Assembly: GCA_030560485.1 (NCBI GenBank)
Contig: JAKTTS010000250.1
Span: 1 to 22,131, forward strand
Source: Ascoidea tarda (nom. inval.)
Taxonomy: Eukaryota; Ascomycota; Saccharomycetes; Ascoideales; Ascoideaceae
Reading direction: 5' to 3'
DNA length: 22,131 nt
Shown here: positions 9,096 through 18,800 of the stretch, piece by piece
Layout: the number at the start of each line of letters is the position of its first letter
Position numbering within the stretch: position 1 is the stretch's first letter
Position numbers and translations under genes: made by a program
The notes under the pieces: generated by a model
What the model saw: the letters and a program-made list of their open reading frames with translations, nothing else
Database searches by the model: none
Told to the model about the DNA's origin: nothing

Positions 9096-10379
9096 AATAC
9101 CAAGCAGTCATGCTATTTAAGTTCCTTAAGATCCTTATGCTCCTCAACCCCTTAGGAATTAGGTTGATAACGTTAACGATTTGATCGAGGTACTAACTTA
9201 AAACACAATTTTTTTAGGTAAGAATTTGACTTTTTTGCAGATTATCAACTGAACCAAAATTGAATGCCCTCATGTAAAATCAAACAAAGCATTTACCTAT
9301 CAGCAACAACTCAGTGCAATTGAATTACGGTGCTTTGGGGCAACTTATTGGTGTGAATGCTTGAATGTTTTAATGCTATATTGTTTCACAATTCCTACCA
9401 TACGAGATCACAGATCTATCTGGTATATTCACTGGTTTATTTAGTGCAATTCTTAGTTTATGAACTTATTATCGTTGTTTTATGCTGCAACAACAACAGC
9501 AATAACGCTCCGGCTAATAGTTCATCCAAGTTAACAACTTGAAAATGCCTGGTAAAACCTTTCATGGCTTGTTGGTCGACTTGATAGTACTGCAAGTCAT
9601 ACAAAAATTATTTTTTTTCAGTACAGTAGACATTCTGAAAGACATTGAAGACATTCTCATAATTTCCCCATAAAAGGTTGGCCAATGTCCCATTTCTTCT
9701 GCACTCTTGGTCTTTTATCCAAACTGCCAAAAGACTCAGCCTGAGAGCTGTTTAGTAATCCACCCACAAAAAAGCAAGACAATTGGAAGATGGTGCAGTA
9801 CTATCAAAGCGATGTTAAGGTGATGTTGGAATAATATCCAAGTATATATTGCAGTGCTGTAGCAATTAATCACCGCTAAATGTTATGTTATAATAGTGCC
9901 ACCTCCTCTACTAGTGTCTTGGGTACTGCGTTAGCAGAATAATAGAATATTTACGATTTAATCAACTACAGCTGCCTATTGTTCTTGTTGAAGGAAATTG
10001 ATCTGCCCTATCCTTTCCTGTTCTTTTAAGTAAAAGCAGCCCCCCTGGAATTCCTATTGCAAGCAATTTGACGATTGTCTAGTTTGTCCATAGTTCTATC
10101 AATTTTTTATCAATGTTTTATCTTATAAATTTTATCTGCTCCAAGTTCCCATTCAATGCCCAATCAGAAATTGAGATTCTCTGATGGCTCTTCGTTTTGT
10201 AGACCCAATTGCCAAACAATCCAGATGCTTTCTCAATTATCTCTCATTTCATCCCAATATCTCTCATAACGATGTTCTTTTTAGTGGTGAATGTCGTAAC
10301 CAACAACACTGTATTAAATGAAGAGAAGTTTTCATTTTCAGATAAATCCAATTTAAGATTAGATTTCTGTTTAGATTCA

Positions 10380-10413
10380 AATTTCAATTTCAATTTGAAT
10401 TGAAATTGAAATT
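10380..10413. repeat. Perfect 16-bp palindrome made of GAAATT units
   Basis: Arms 10380-10395 and 10398-10413 are exact reverse complements separated by 2 bp. Each arm is an iteration of the AATTTC/GAAATT hexamer. Transcribed RNA would form a tight AU hairpin, and the DNA could extrude as a cruciform. It lies in the middle of the gene-free region, so no role can be assigned. Confidence 0.85.
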
Positions 10414-11704
10414 CTAAATGTTAATCACAACAAAAACTGTTTGAAGACTGTTAAGACTGTTACTGTTGCTGTGATTTTATCAATTAATAACTTCTCGCAG
10501 CTTCTTCAAAGTACTCACATTCTTTTTGTTAAACCACCATCAAAGCCAGCTTTCTCTCTCTAACTGCCTGTGTTGATTGTATAATTTCTATTGCTTCCAC
10601 TAAAAGTAGTCTACTATTCCCTCTCTCTCTTGTTATCTGCTTCCAATGGCAATTATATACTGTCATTGCCTCCATTTCGTGTTCCTGTTCTCCAGCAATG
10701 ATTGCTCGTTGAGACTTTTATCAATTTCACTCATGTCTATCATTTATTATATAATCGTTTTGTTGCCCTTTGCTTTTGCTCACAAAATTGAATTTAAAAT
10801 TCAAATTCTATTTATCTCTAATTACTGCTTTTTTCCACTTCATGACATGTCAATTTCTATCAGACTATCGTCAAGAAATATGTTATTTGACTAAAAAAAT
10901 TAGGAGGGCTAACTTATTCACTATCGCTGAGTTAGTAATCCACACTTTATATTATTCTGGACTTAAACTACTTTCCAGCCAGTTTAAATTCATTTTAAAG
11001 CAAATTATTATTAATTCAATCACAAATCCAAAAACTTTACTTTTGAGGAATTGGCTCCTAAACAGACTCTCACTGTATTACTCGAACACTTTGCTGCTTT
11101 GATACTAACCACTTGAATACCTCAGTGTTGAGCTGTAGAAGTAAACCTATGATTCACCTATCCATTAAAGAACTAATTCTCTAAACCACTAGCAGAAATA
11201 ACTTACTCAATTGCAGTAAAACTATCCTTTCAATTTATCTGTCCTATTTCTTAATTATCACTGCTCAGTAGACCCAATAGCCCTCAGTCTCCAATAACTG
11301 TAATTGACAATCATCCCAATTTTTGTCAATTTTTGTCTATTTTTCTTTTTTTTTTTACTTTTTTTTATTTTTCTTATTTTAAACTCCTAAAATTAGTCAG
11401 TTTAGTTTAATTAAAACATTATTTAACTATCCAAAATTTTTAGAATTTAGAATTTATTCACTTACTCATATCTTCTAGCTTGTTTCTACATTATTGATTC
11501 CAAGTATAAATACTCATATCAAACCTTCTCTTTTTTCCTCTATTTTAATTTCTTTATTTTTCACTATCTTTCTTCAGATTTTGTTATTGTTTTCATTACG
11601 CTTTATTATATTATACTCGACTATCGTCATATCCTACTCAACTCAACTCTACTCTCTACTCCACTCTATTCCATTACATCTGCCCACCATCTCATTTGAT
11701 CAGC

Positions 11705-13189
11705 ATGGGTCTCTTCAGCAAAGCCTACGAACTAGATGCCACTCTAGATGAAAAGAAAAACGATCCCTTTTTCACCAACTTGGAAACAATAACTGGAAAC
11801 GTTAATCTCAAGACCTATTCAAAGACCTATATTAAATCAATTAAAGTGGTTTTATCTGGCGTTTCCAGCACTTTTTATTCCTACTTTGACAATGGTTTCA
11901 AGACAAACTTTGTTGAAGAACACAGCATTTTAAATAAAGACTTTGTCTTATTTCCGGTAGAAGACGACAAAAACTATCTTTACAAATTAAATCCAAAGAA
12001 CCATTCTTATGAATTAGTTCCAAACACTTATCAGTTCCCCTTCAAGATATCTTTGCCCGGCCCTAATTTCAATTTCAATTGTGTTGAAAATAATCTTCAT
12101 AAACCAGGCTATAAACCTTTAATCAAGTCTCTTAATAAAGATGGCATATCTCTTCCATGTTATCTTCCTGCTTCCTATGGTTACAAATTGAAAAATTCCT
12201 ACGTCAAAGTTGAATATTCTTTACAAGTTTATGTTGAAAACAAAAAATCAGAACTAATACTTAAGAAAACAATTCCCTTCAAGTTTTTGCCCAAGCCTGA
12301 GTTTTCCCACTTTAGTTTAAAAAGAATTAACGATAAGACAATGTTCGAATATCAAAGTTTCACATTTAAATATAAAGTAAATGCAATGAACTCGAACTCA
12401 AAGCCAAATTCAGGATCAAATGACAATACTCCAATTACAACTGCTTCAACAATAAGCTCAGACAACTCGAAAAGAAGCTCAATGAAATTATCAGCTACAG
12501 CAACTTTTAAGAATTTCATCAAATCGACTATATCTGCCGATGACAACAAAATTCAGGTTCCATTGATTTTCCAAGTGGAATTCATATCAAAGGAAAGAAA
12601 TCTATACAATTCAAATTACAACAATAGAATAATTAAAACATTTGAAAATTTGAAAAATTGTTTAAAGATATCTTTAATTGCTCCATTATCTTCTGATGAT
12701 TTATTGAAATTAATTGATCCAAATTCCAAATTTGCAAATGAAAATAACAATAGTTTGAAAAAAGGAAATTTGACAGAAAACTTTAACTTGTCCAATTTCG
12801 ATATTAAATTGATATCAAACTTGACGTATTATATTAAAGATACACAAAAATTTGTCTGTGAAAAAGTAGATTTACTCAACAGCAATAGATTAAGAAATTT
12901 TCAATTTAAATTTTCAGATTTCCGAAAGGTTATTATCAATAACAAGTTGTTTTATAAATATGAGTTTCCACCATTTCTATACGACGCAGTGATTGAAAAT
13001 GAAATACCATCAATATTAACATGTAATATTATCAAGAATTATCAACTACAGATTACTGGGGATTTATTGTCCACAGTTTTTTCATTTAATTCCAGGAAAA
13101 TTGATATTGTAACAGATGTTGTTTTAGTCAATGGAGCAGGAGATATATATGATAATAATTATCAATATTTGAATCAATTCAGTCGTTAG
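11705..13189 (+). CDS. Arrestin-like protein (alpha-arrestin fold, no PY motif)
   Basis: Predicted 494-aa soluble protein. The N-terminal half reads like an arrestin N-domain. A strand pair includes ITGNVNLKTYSKTYIKSIKVVLSG (residues about 30-53, the ligand-type beta sandwich start), then YQFPFKISLPG and LPCYLPASYG followed by YVKVEYSLQVYVE. These are the usual positions of the fungal arrestin FPF and I-x-Y blocks. A Ser/Asn/Thr-rich linker (about 225-265) separates it from a C-domain ending in IIKNYQLQITGDLL. Fungal alpha-arrestins usually recruit the Rsp5 ubiquitin ligase to plasma-membrane transporters through PPxY motifs. None is present here; the nearest is PPFLY. ATG 11705 is the first in-frame Met. 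No specific ART orthologue could be named, and the family call rests on pattern recognition only. Confidence 0.7.
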   Translation: MGLFSKAYELDATLDEKKNDPFFTNLETITGNVNLKTYSKTYIKSIKVVLSGVSSTFYSYFDNGFKTNFVEEHSILNKDFVLFPVEDDKNYLYKLNPKNHSYELVPNTYQFPFKISLPGPNFNFNCVENNLHKPGYKPLIKSLNKDGISLPCYLPASYGYKLKNSYVKVEYSLQVYVENKKSELILKKTIPFKFLPKPEFSHFSLKRINDKTMFEYQSFTFKYKVNAMNSNSKPNSGSNDNTPITTASTISSDNSKRSSMKLSATATFKNFIKSTISADDNKIQVPLIFQVEFISKERNLYNSNYNNRIIKTFENLKNCLKISLIAPLSSDDLLKLIDPNSKFANENNNSLKKGNLTENFNLSNFDIKLISNLTYYIKDTQKFVCEKVDLLNSNRLRNFQFKFSDFRKVIINNKLFYKYEFPPFLYDAVIENEIPSILTCNIIKNYQLQITGDLLSTVFSFNSRKIDIVTDVVLVNGAGDIYDNNYQYLNQFSR

Positions 13190-13711
13190 TCAAGTCAAAA
13201 GAGTATAAGTATAAAAAATAAATACAAAAGTGACAGAAAACAAGAAGAATGAGAAGAAAAAAAAAGAAAAACATAAAATAGTTATATTATTTTAGTTCAA
13301 TTCGGTTTTTTCATCTTTTTATTTTTGCTTTTCAGTACTTTCAGTACTTTTTTTTTAATTCATTTCTGTTAATATTAATATATCTTATTATTTTATTGTT
13401 TTATTTTATTATTTAAAGTGAATTATATAAAACTTGCATTCTTTTACGTGTTTTTTAGTTGTTTTTTTATTTGGTTGATATTTTGATTTATTATTAATCT
13501 ATCATTAATTTGTTAAATTATTTTTCATTTACTTTTGATTTATTTTTGGATGTTTTGTTTTTCTTTCTTTCTTTCTTTTCTTTACAAACTTTTGTAGTAT
13601 TTTGTATGTTAACTTAGAGTTGTGATTTAAAATAATATTTTATTTTTATTTTCAGTATATAAGTAAGATGATTAAGATGATCTAATAAAAACGTGTGAGT
13701 TTCCTATAGTA
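13190..13711. other. AT-rich convergent intergenic region
   Basis: 522 bp between the stops of the arrestin-like gene (+) and RPR2 (-). It is dominated by T-tracts and short repeats (TTTCAGTAC twice near 13335, TTCTTTC near 13560). No open frame of interest was seen. It presumably holds the 3' ends and polyadenylation signals of both genes. Confidence 0.6.
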
Positions 13712-14334
13712 CTACTTTATTGGTAGAAGATTATCATTGTGAGCAAAAATTTTATAATGTAAGTTTTTGCCAATAGGATAGTTTTTCTTAAATTTTTGAC
13801 AAATGCAAGATACAGTCAATACATCATTAACCGGAGTTTTCAAATTGCTAGTGTTGGTTACTTCGAGTGAGCAGTTCTTACCTGGAATTAGCCTTCTGTT
13901 GCATTTTTTACAAATAGTTCTCTTAATTGTTGGGCTTCTGTAGTTGGAGAATGAAAATGGAAATTTGGAAAAAAAGAGTAACGAGCAGTTAGTAGATTTG
14001 CTAAAAGTTCAATGGAAAAACAGAGTGAATAAACGACGAACGATGAACAGAGCAAAGTGAAAATAGTAAAGTGAATCTGGAGACTCAAGAGTTAGACATA
14101 CAATTTGATTAGAGCCTTTTTGACGACCCAATTCATATTGTAGACATAGGACCTGGACAAAAGATCATTAAGGGAATTCGAGCCGGGCGAATCAGAAGAA
14201 GCAGACAACGCCATCAAGGTTGAGGCCTGGTAGAGATAGTTTGTCCGAACGTAGTGGTTCTTGAAGGGAACAGAAGCTGGGGGTTTTGTGCAAATCCATT
14301 GGACGTCGAGAGTGTGCTTTGTTGCCTTGCCCAT
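13712..14334 (-). CDS. RPR2: RNase P protein subunit Rpr2 (two exons)
   Basis: Subunit of nuclear RNase P (Rpp21 family), which removes 5' leaders from pre-tRNA. Exon 1 is 14334-14102, exon 2 is 13937-13712, with a 164-nt intron between. The spliced product is 152 aa (yeast 144). Exon 1 gives MGKATKHT..., then VRTNYLYQAS and LLSRSYVYNMNWVVKKALIK, matching the helical Rpr2 core (RLNYLYQIS, LARNYIKSM). Codon TT|A crosses the splice. Exon 2 opens with SPTIKRTICKKCNRRL, almost identical to the yeast protein, and supplies the zinc ligands C87, C90, C122 and C124 (CxxC...CxC). ATGs at 14337 and 14343 are also in frame; 14334 was chosen because yeast Rpr2 starts MGKK. The paralogue SNM1 (RNase MRP) is less similar. 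Confidence 0.93.
13938..14101 (-). other. RPR2: Spliceosomal intron of RPR2
   Basis: Reading on the minus strand: donor GTATGT at 14101-14096, canonical branch site TACTAAC at 13994-13988, and acceptor CTACAG ending at 13938. Size is 164 nt. Splicing is required to join the helical half to the zinc-binding half. If unspliced, the frame stops two codons after the donor (Leu-Tyr-Val-stop). Confidence 0.93.
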
Positions 14335-14512
14335 CATCAGCATCTGTGCTCTATTTTATTATATCGTGTTTCCAAATTGGGTTCAAGCGTGTTAGTGTTT
14401 TATTGCCAGAACACGTTACCCGCCCCTGGCGCGACGGCAAAAGCAGCAGAGGAAGAAGAAACGATTTTCTCTCCAACTCAGCTCCATTCTTTTTCAGCTT
14501 CCTTCGCCAACA
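14335..14512. promoter_or_regulatory. RPR2/PRE6 divergent promoter with PACE-like element
   Basis: 178 bp shared by the two starts. GACGGCAAAA at 14433-14442 resembles the proteasome-associated control element bound by Rpn4 (GGTGGCAAA in S. cerevisiae, with AAGGCAAAA variants elsewhere), which fits PRE6 downstream. Two more TGCC-type words on the opposite strand (14403-14408 and about 14321-14332) are weaker candidates. The segment around 14411-14450 is GC-rich for this genome. Confidence 0.45.
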
Positions 14513-15562
14513 ATGAGTGGTTACGATCGTGCTTTATCCATCTTCAGGTATGTATTCCATTATCTGTGCACTAGCTCTGCACTGCAATTGCCCCCCAGCT
14601 CGCTCCCAGCTCTGCAGCAGTTGCCACCCCAGCTGGTTCTGCTGATCTACCTCCTCTTCTCTTTGCCTCAGCTCAAGTATACTAACTCTTTTCTTTAGTC
14701 CTGATGGCCATGTTTTCCGTATGTTTGTCTTTTTGCCAATTGTCTTTTCTTCGTCCATATGCATCCAATTTTCAATGATTTTTCAATGATTTTTTAAAGC
14801 TTGCTCAATTATTAACATATTTTACTTTTCCTCTTTTTTTTGTTCATTTGTCTTTTAGAGGTTGAATATGCTTCCGAGGCCGTTAAAAGAGGAACCTGCG
14901 CTGTTGGTGTCAAAGGCAAAAATGTAGTTGTTCTCGGCTGTGAAAGAAGGAGCACCTTAAAATTACAAGATCCCAGAACTACCCCAAGCAAAATCAATAA
15001 AATAGATAAACATGTCCTTCTAACTTATGCTGGTTTAAATGCCGACTCCAGAATTCTAATTGATAAAGCAAGGGTCGAAGCTCAATCTCATAAATTGAAC
15101 TTGGAAGATTCTGTTACAATCGAATATCTAACTAAATATGTAGCTGGTGTTCAACAAAGATATACTCAATCCGGTGGTGTGAGACCCTTTGGTATTTCAA
15201 CTCTTATAGCTGGTTTTGATAATAATGATAACGTTCCAAAGCTATATCAAACTGAACCCTCTGGAATCTTTTCTGCTTGGAAGGCAAATTCTATTGGCAG
15301 AAGTAGCAAAACCGTACGCGAATTCTTAGAGAAGAACCATAAACCAGATATGGATGAACAAGAAACCATCTCCTTGGCCATAAAGTCTCTATTAGAAGTT
15401 GTTCAAACTGGTGCTAAAAATATCGAAATAGCTGTAATGAGACCGGGTCATTATGAAAGATTAGAAAATCAAACTGTCGCTCAATATGTTGAAGAAATTG
15501 AAAAACAAAAAAAGATTGAGTCTGAAAAGAAAAAACCAAGATCTCGCTCTTCTGATCAATAA
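14513..15562 (+). CDS. PRE6: 20S proteasome subunit alpha-4 (three exons, 20-nt microexon)
   Basis: Alpha-ring subunit of the 20S core particle. Exons are 14513-14547, 14699-14718 and 14859-15562 (35 + 20 + 704 nt), giving 252 aa (yeast 254). Exon 1 encodes [11 protein letters not shown], the exact yeast N-terminus. The microexon completes the Ser codon and encodes PDGHVF. Exon 3 completes Gln and continues [21 protein letters not shown]. The first spliced residues thus reproduce the alpha-subunit signature [20 protein letters not shown] without a gap. Later blocks [58 protein letters not shown] and [15 protein letters not shown] are specific to alpha-4. The C-terminus is Lys/Ser-rich, as in Pre6. 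RPR2 is divergent upstream; TAF5 converges downstream. Confidence 0.97.
14548..14698 (+). other. PRE6: PRE6 intron 1
   Basis: 151 nt: donor GTATGT at 14548, perfect TACTAAC branch site at 14680-14686, and acceptor TTTAG ending at 14698, only 13 nt after the branch A. Its middle (about 14570-14660) is unusually GC-rich for this genome, with repeated CAGCT words. Confidence 0.95.
14699..14718 (+). other. PRE6: PRE6 microexon (20 nt)
   Basis: Twenty coding nucleotides between an AG acceptor (14697-14698) and a GTATGT donor (14719). It starts in phase 2 and ends in phase 1, completing Ser and starting Gln around PDGHVF. Skipping it joins exons 1 and 3 out of frame and gives a stop at the third codon after the junction. 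Confidence 0.95.
14719..14858 (+). other. PRE6: PRE6 intron 2
   Basis: 140 nt: donor GTATGT at 14719, near-consensus branch site TATTAAC at 14810-14816 (one change from TACTAAC), a long pyrimidine tract, and acceptor TTTTAG ending at 14858. It is AT-rich, unlike intron 1. Confidence 0.93.
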
Positions 15563-15879
15563 TTAAAAATACAGTTATTAGATGTTTTATTTTGACTTAT
15601 GTATTTCATTTTTATTGGGTTTTTATTTTCAGTCACCTAATCATTATATGCCCTTATTTAATCTTACACTACTTATACATTTCAATGTATTCAATTGATA
15701 AAAATTTACTAGTAAACTAAATTATCAAATTAAATTATTAAATCAACTTATTAAATTACACATCCTAACTGAATTTAAAACAATAAATATGGTAATGGAA
15801 AAAATTAAACAGTAAAACAGGAAAAAACAACCCCCCCACAAAAATTTTGTTTTATCCAACGTTCTTTAATTTTCTTTTC
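15563..15879. other. PRE6/TAF5 convergent intergenic region
   Basis: 317 bp of very AT-rich sequence between the two stop codons, with short TTAAATTA-type repeats near 15720-15765. It has no open frame or RNA signature and probably holds both 3' ends. Confidence 0.6.
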
Positions 15880-18800
15880 TCATCCTGTAAATGCACCAGC
15901 TGCTAAACATAGATTACGTCTTGTAAAATGAACTTTGTAAACCGGTGTCTTTTTAGTGAAAAATGCTGCCATATGGTCTAATGAAGTAATAACCTCTTTA
16001 CGACGTCTTTCAACATTAACCTCATTCTTAACTCCTCCAATCGTCTCATTTCGTTTGCCATTTAAATTATCATTTCTCTTATTTACATTTCCATTTTTAT
16101 TATCAGCAGCATTTTGAATATTGCTATTTACTTCATTTTTAAGCTGAAATGCTTCAGGCTCGGAAACATATTCTGTTGTTCCTTTTTTAACATCCCAAAT
16201 TCGAACTGAATTATCCCCTGCTCCACTAACAAGTATATTTCCTTCTCTTGAAAAACTCAACGAATAGATGGATGATCTACCATGCCCTCTTAAAATTTTA
16301 AGTTTTCTTCCTGCTCCAATATCCCAAAGATTAATAATTGAATCATGTCCTCCAGAAGCCAACCATCTACCATCTGGTGAAACAGCTAAACAACTAACAC
16401 CTTGAGCATGTCCGTAAAATACTCGAACACATTCGCCACTAGTAACATCCCACATTCTAATCGATTTATCTGCTGATCCTGTGAAAACATATGTTGAGTT
16501 GGGATGAAATTCAATACAATCAACATCATCCAAATGTCCTGCGAAGATTCTTAATGGATAAATATGATCACAGCTCCATAAACAGGCTGTTTGATCATGA
16601 GACGCTGTTGCAAAATAATATCCAAATGGACTAAACTTGACATCCCAAATGGGCTGTATATGAGCTTTATAACATACCAATGATGTATAAGTATCCAATG
16701 ACCATAATCTTACTGTTTTATCTGCTGAACATGATAGCATATAGCGATTATCAGGACTAAAAGAAATCCCATAAACTGCACCACTATGCCCAATTAATTT
16801 TCTGGAATATTGGTTGTTGTTTTTATCGCCTTTAATTATAGAATTCAATGGAGAGCCATCAAGGGACCATAATTGAATATAACTATCTTCAAATCCACCG
16901 GCAATAATGTTACAATTTTCATTAAATTCTAAGCAAATCAAATTATCATTTGTGTTATGAAAAGTGTACATACAAATACTTGGAGCAGATGGTTGTTTGA
17001 AATTTAAATGAATTCTTGCTCTTGCGTCTTGAACCTTTAATATTTCTCTTTTAATATCAAAATAAGTCTTTCTAGGTAGTGGTAATATGCCTTTAGCGGG
17101 AGAATCATACATACTTGGTTCTTCTTTATCTTTTTTGGTTACTTTTGATGCCGGTGTTATAATATTTTTATTGTTAATATTATTGTTATTAACATTATTG
17201 TTTAAATTGTTGCTATTAGTAGTATCTAATCTAGTGGAGAATTCTTTTTTTTCAGGAGAAATCAATAAGTCATTTTTATCAGGTTTCTCACTACTGTCCA
17301 TTTTTACGTCATTCATCTTGATGTTTTCATCACTATTTATTTTCAACTCATTGGTTTTTGAATCATTTTCAATCTCATTTTGACTTATAATATTATTATC
17401 TATTTTATTATTATCTATTTTATTATTAAAATTATCTTTATTATTTTGATTGTCATTTATAAAGCCATTTTCGTTATTTTCCAAAGGCTTGTTCAGGTTA
17501 TTATCATCGGGGTTTTCATCATTTTCATTTAAATTGTTACTGTTATTGTTATTGTTGTTGCTGTTATTATTATTAAGAGCAAGATCATCAATATTGCTAA
17601 GATTTCCATTATCTTGTTTTAATTTTTGATATACATTGTATAAAGAGATTTTGTTGGTTGATTTTTTACTATTAGCTTCTTTTTCATCTTCTTCTTTTAA
17701 TTCAGCTTCAGTTTCTTGAATGAAGTCATCATCATTTGGATAAGAGCCTAATTTTAAAGGTTTTTGATTAAATTTATTCAATTGATCTATAGTAGAATAA
17801 CCAGGCAAACCTTCTTCAGGATTTAGCCCATTAATTGTATTAATTAAGTTATCAAAATTATTATCATTGTTATTTATAATTAAGTTGCTATTAAAATTAC
17901 TGTTAAAATTGTTGTTGACATTAGAAGAATCAATCAAATATGGGTTCAAATGTTGATTAATTAATCTAATTAATAAATCGCCGCCAACAGCTTGATTTTC
18001 ATGCAAGAAATATAGTAGTAAATATAAAGATGTTTTTGATATTAGGATTTTATATTTGGCCGATTTAAAGGCCAAGATTAATGAATTATTTTTCAAATGT
18101 TCAGGCAAATAAATTTTTGACAATTTTAATATTTCGTCATTATGTAAAACTAAATGGTCAGTCTTATAAGTATTAAAAAAGTTTTTAGCAAAATTTAAAA
18201 AATTTTTATCGATCAAGTCAATGAAACAATGAACAAAAATTGGATATAAAATTTTTTTTAAGTCATGTTTATAGAGATCTAAAGAATTTTCAACCCAATT
18301 TCTTAGCAAACGATAGGCACGATTATATAGATCTGGATCAATGTTATCAATATTAAATTTTTTAAATAAAGAAGATTTATTGTTAGCATTATTAGTATTA
18401 TTATCAAAATAATTAGATTGATCAAGGCCGGTATTATTGATTGAATTTTGTCTGTTTATTAGGTTATTTTTGTTAAGATTGTTGTATGTGTAGTTTTGTT
18501 TATTAATTGGGTTTGGTGGGTAAGAAGATATATTGGAGGAACCACCAATGTTATTTTGATTACTATTGTTGTGGGTATAGTAGGACGAAGTGGAGGGAAC
18601 ATTTTGTGGTTGTTGCTGTGTTGGATAGTTTTGAGACTCTAGTCTGAGCATTGATTCAGTTTTATGGTAACCCTTTTTATTCAAATACTCTAAAACTATC
18701 TTGTTCAAATCAGCGGGCGTGAAACCCTGGCTAGATCTTTGGGTGGAAGTAGCAGAATTGGTGTTGGAAGCAGAGCTGGAAGAAACATTGGATGAGGTTG

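Larger units (their letters stand above)
8761..11704. other. Large intergenic region with no convincing gene
   Basis: Nearly 3 kb of AT-rich sequence with frequent stops in all frames. The open frames present (for example 9357-9542, 10646-10894 and one ending at 11102) are 61-110 codons, several without an ATG, and none looks like a known protein. No tRNA B-box, snRNA or C/D snoRNA signature was found. It holds small tandem repeats (8773-8808, 9038-9061, 9057-9095), a perfect 16-bp palindrome (10380-10413), and two branch-site/acceptor-like signals (9191-9217 and 11103-11125). From about 11330 onward it is T-rich to CT-rich up to the arrestin-like gene, as in yeast promoters and leaders. Part of it is therefore probably the long 5' region of that gene. 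Confidence 0.6.

Noticed and set aside
9216-9240. Possible zero-length exon or recursive splice site (AG followed by GTAAGA)
   Set aside because: The next AG is only about 20 nt away, too short for an intron, and no flanking exons are known. Only the acceptor-like signal itself is reported.
9357-9542. 61-codon ATG frame with a hydrophobic centre
   Set aside because: Length is within chance expectation, and there is no homology signal or promoter context.
10770-11102. 110-codon open frame in the gene-free region
   Set aside because: It starts at TTG; the first ATG leaves about 86 codons of Leu/Ile-rich sequence with no recognisable motif. Its composition fits AT-rich non-coding DNA. Kept only as part of the intergenic description.
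11705-11722. Possible N-myristoylation signal at the start of the arrestin-like protein (MGLFSK)
   Set aside because: Gly2 is present, but the favourable Ser/Thr is at position 5 rather than 6, so the usual N-myristoyltransferase consensus is not met.
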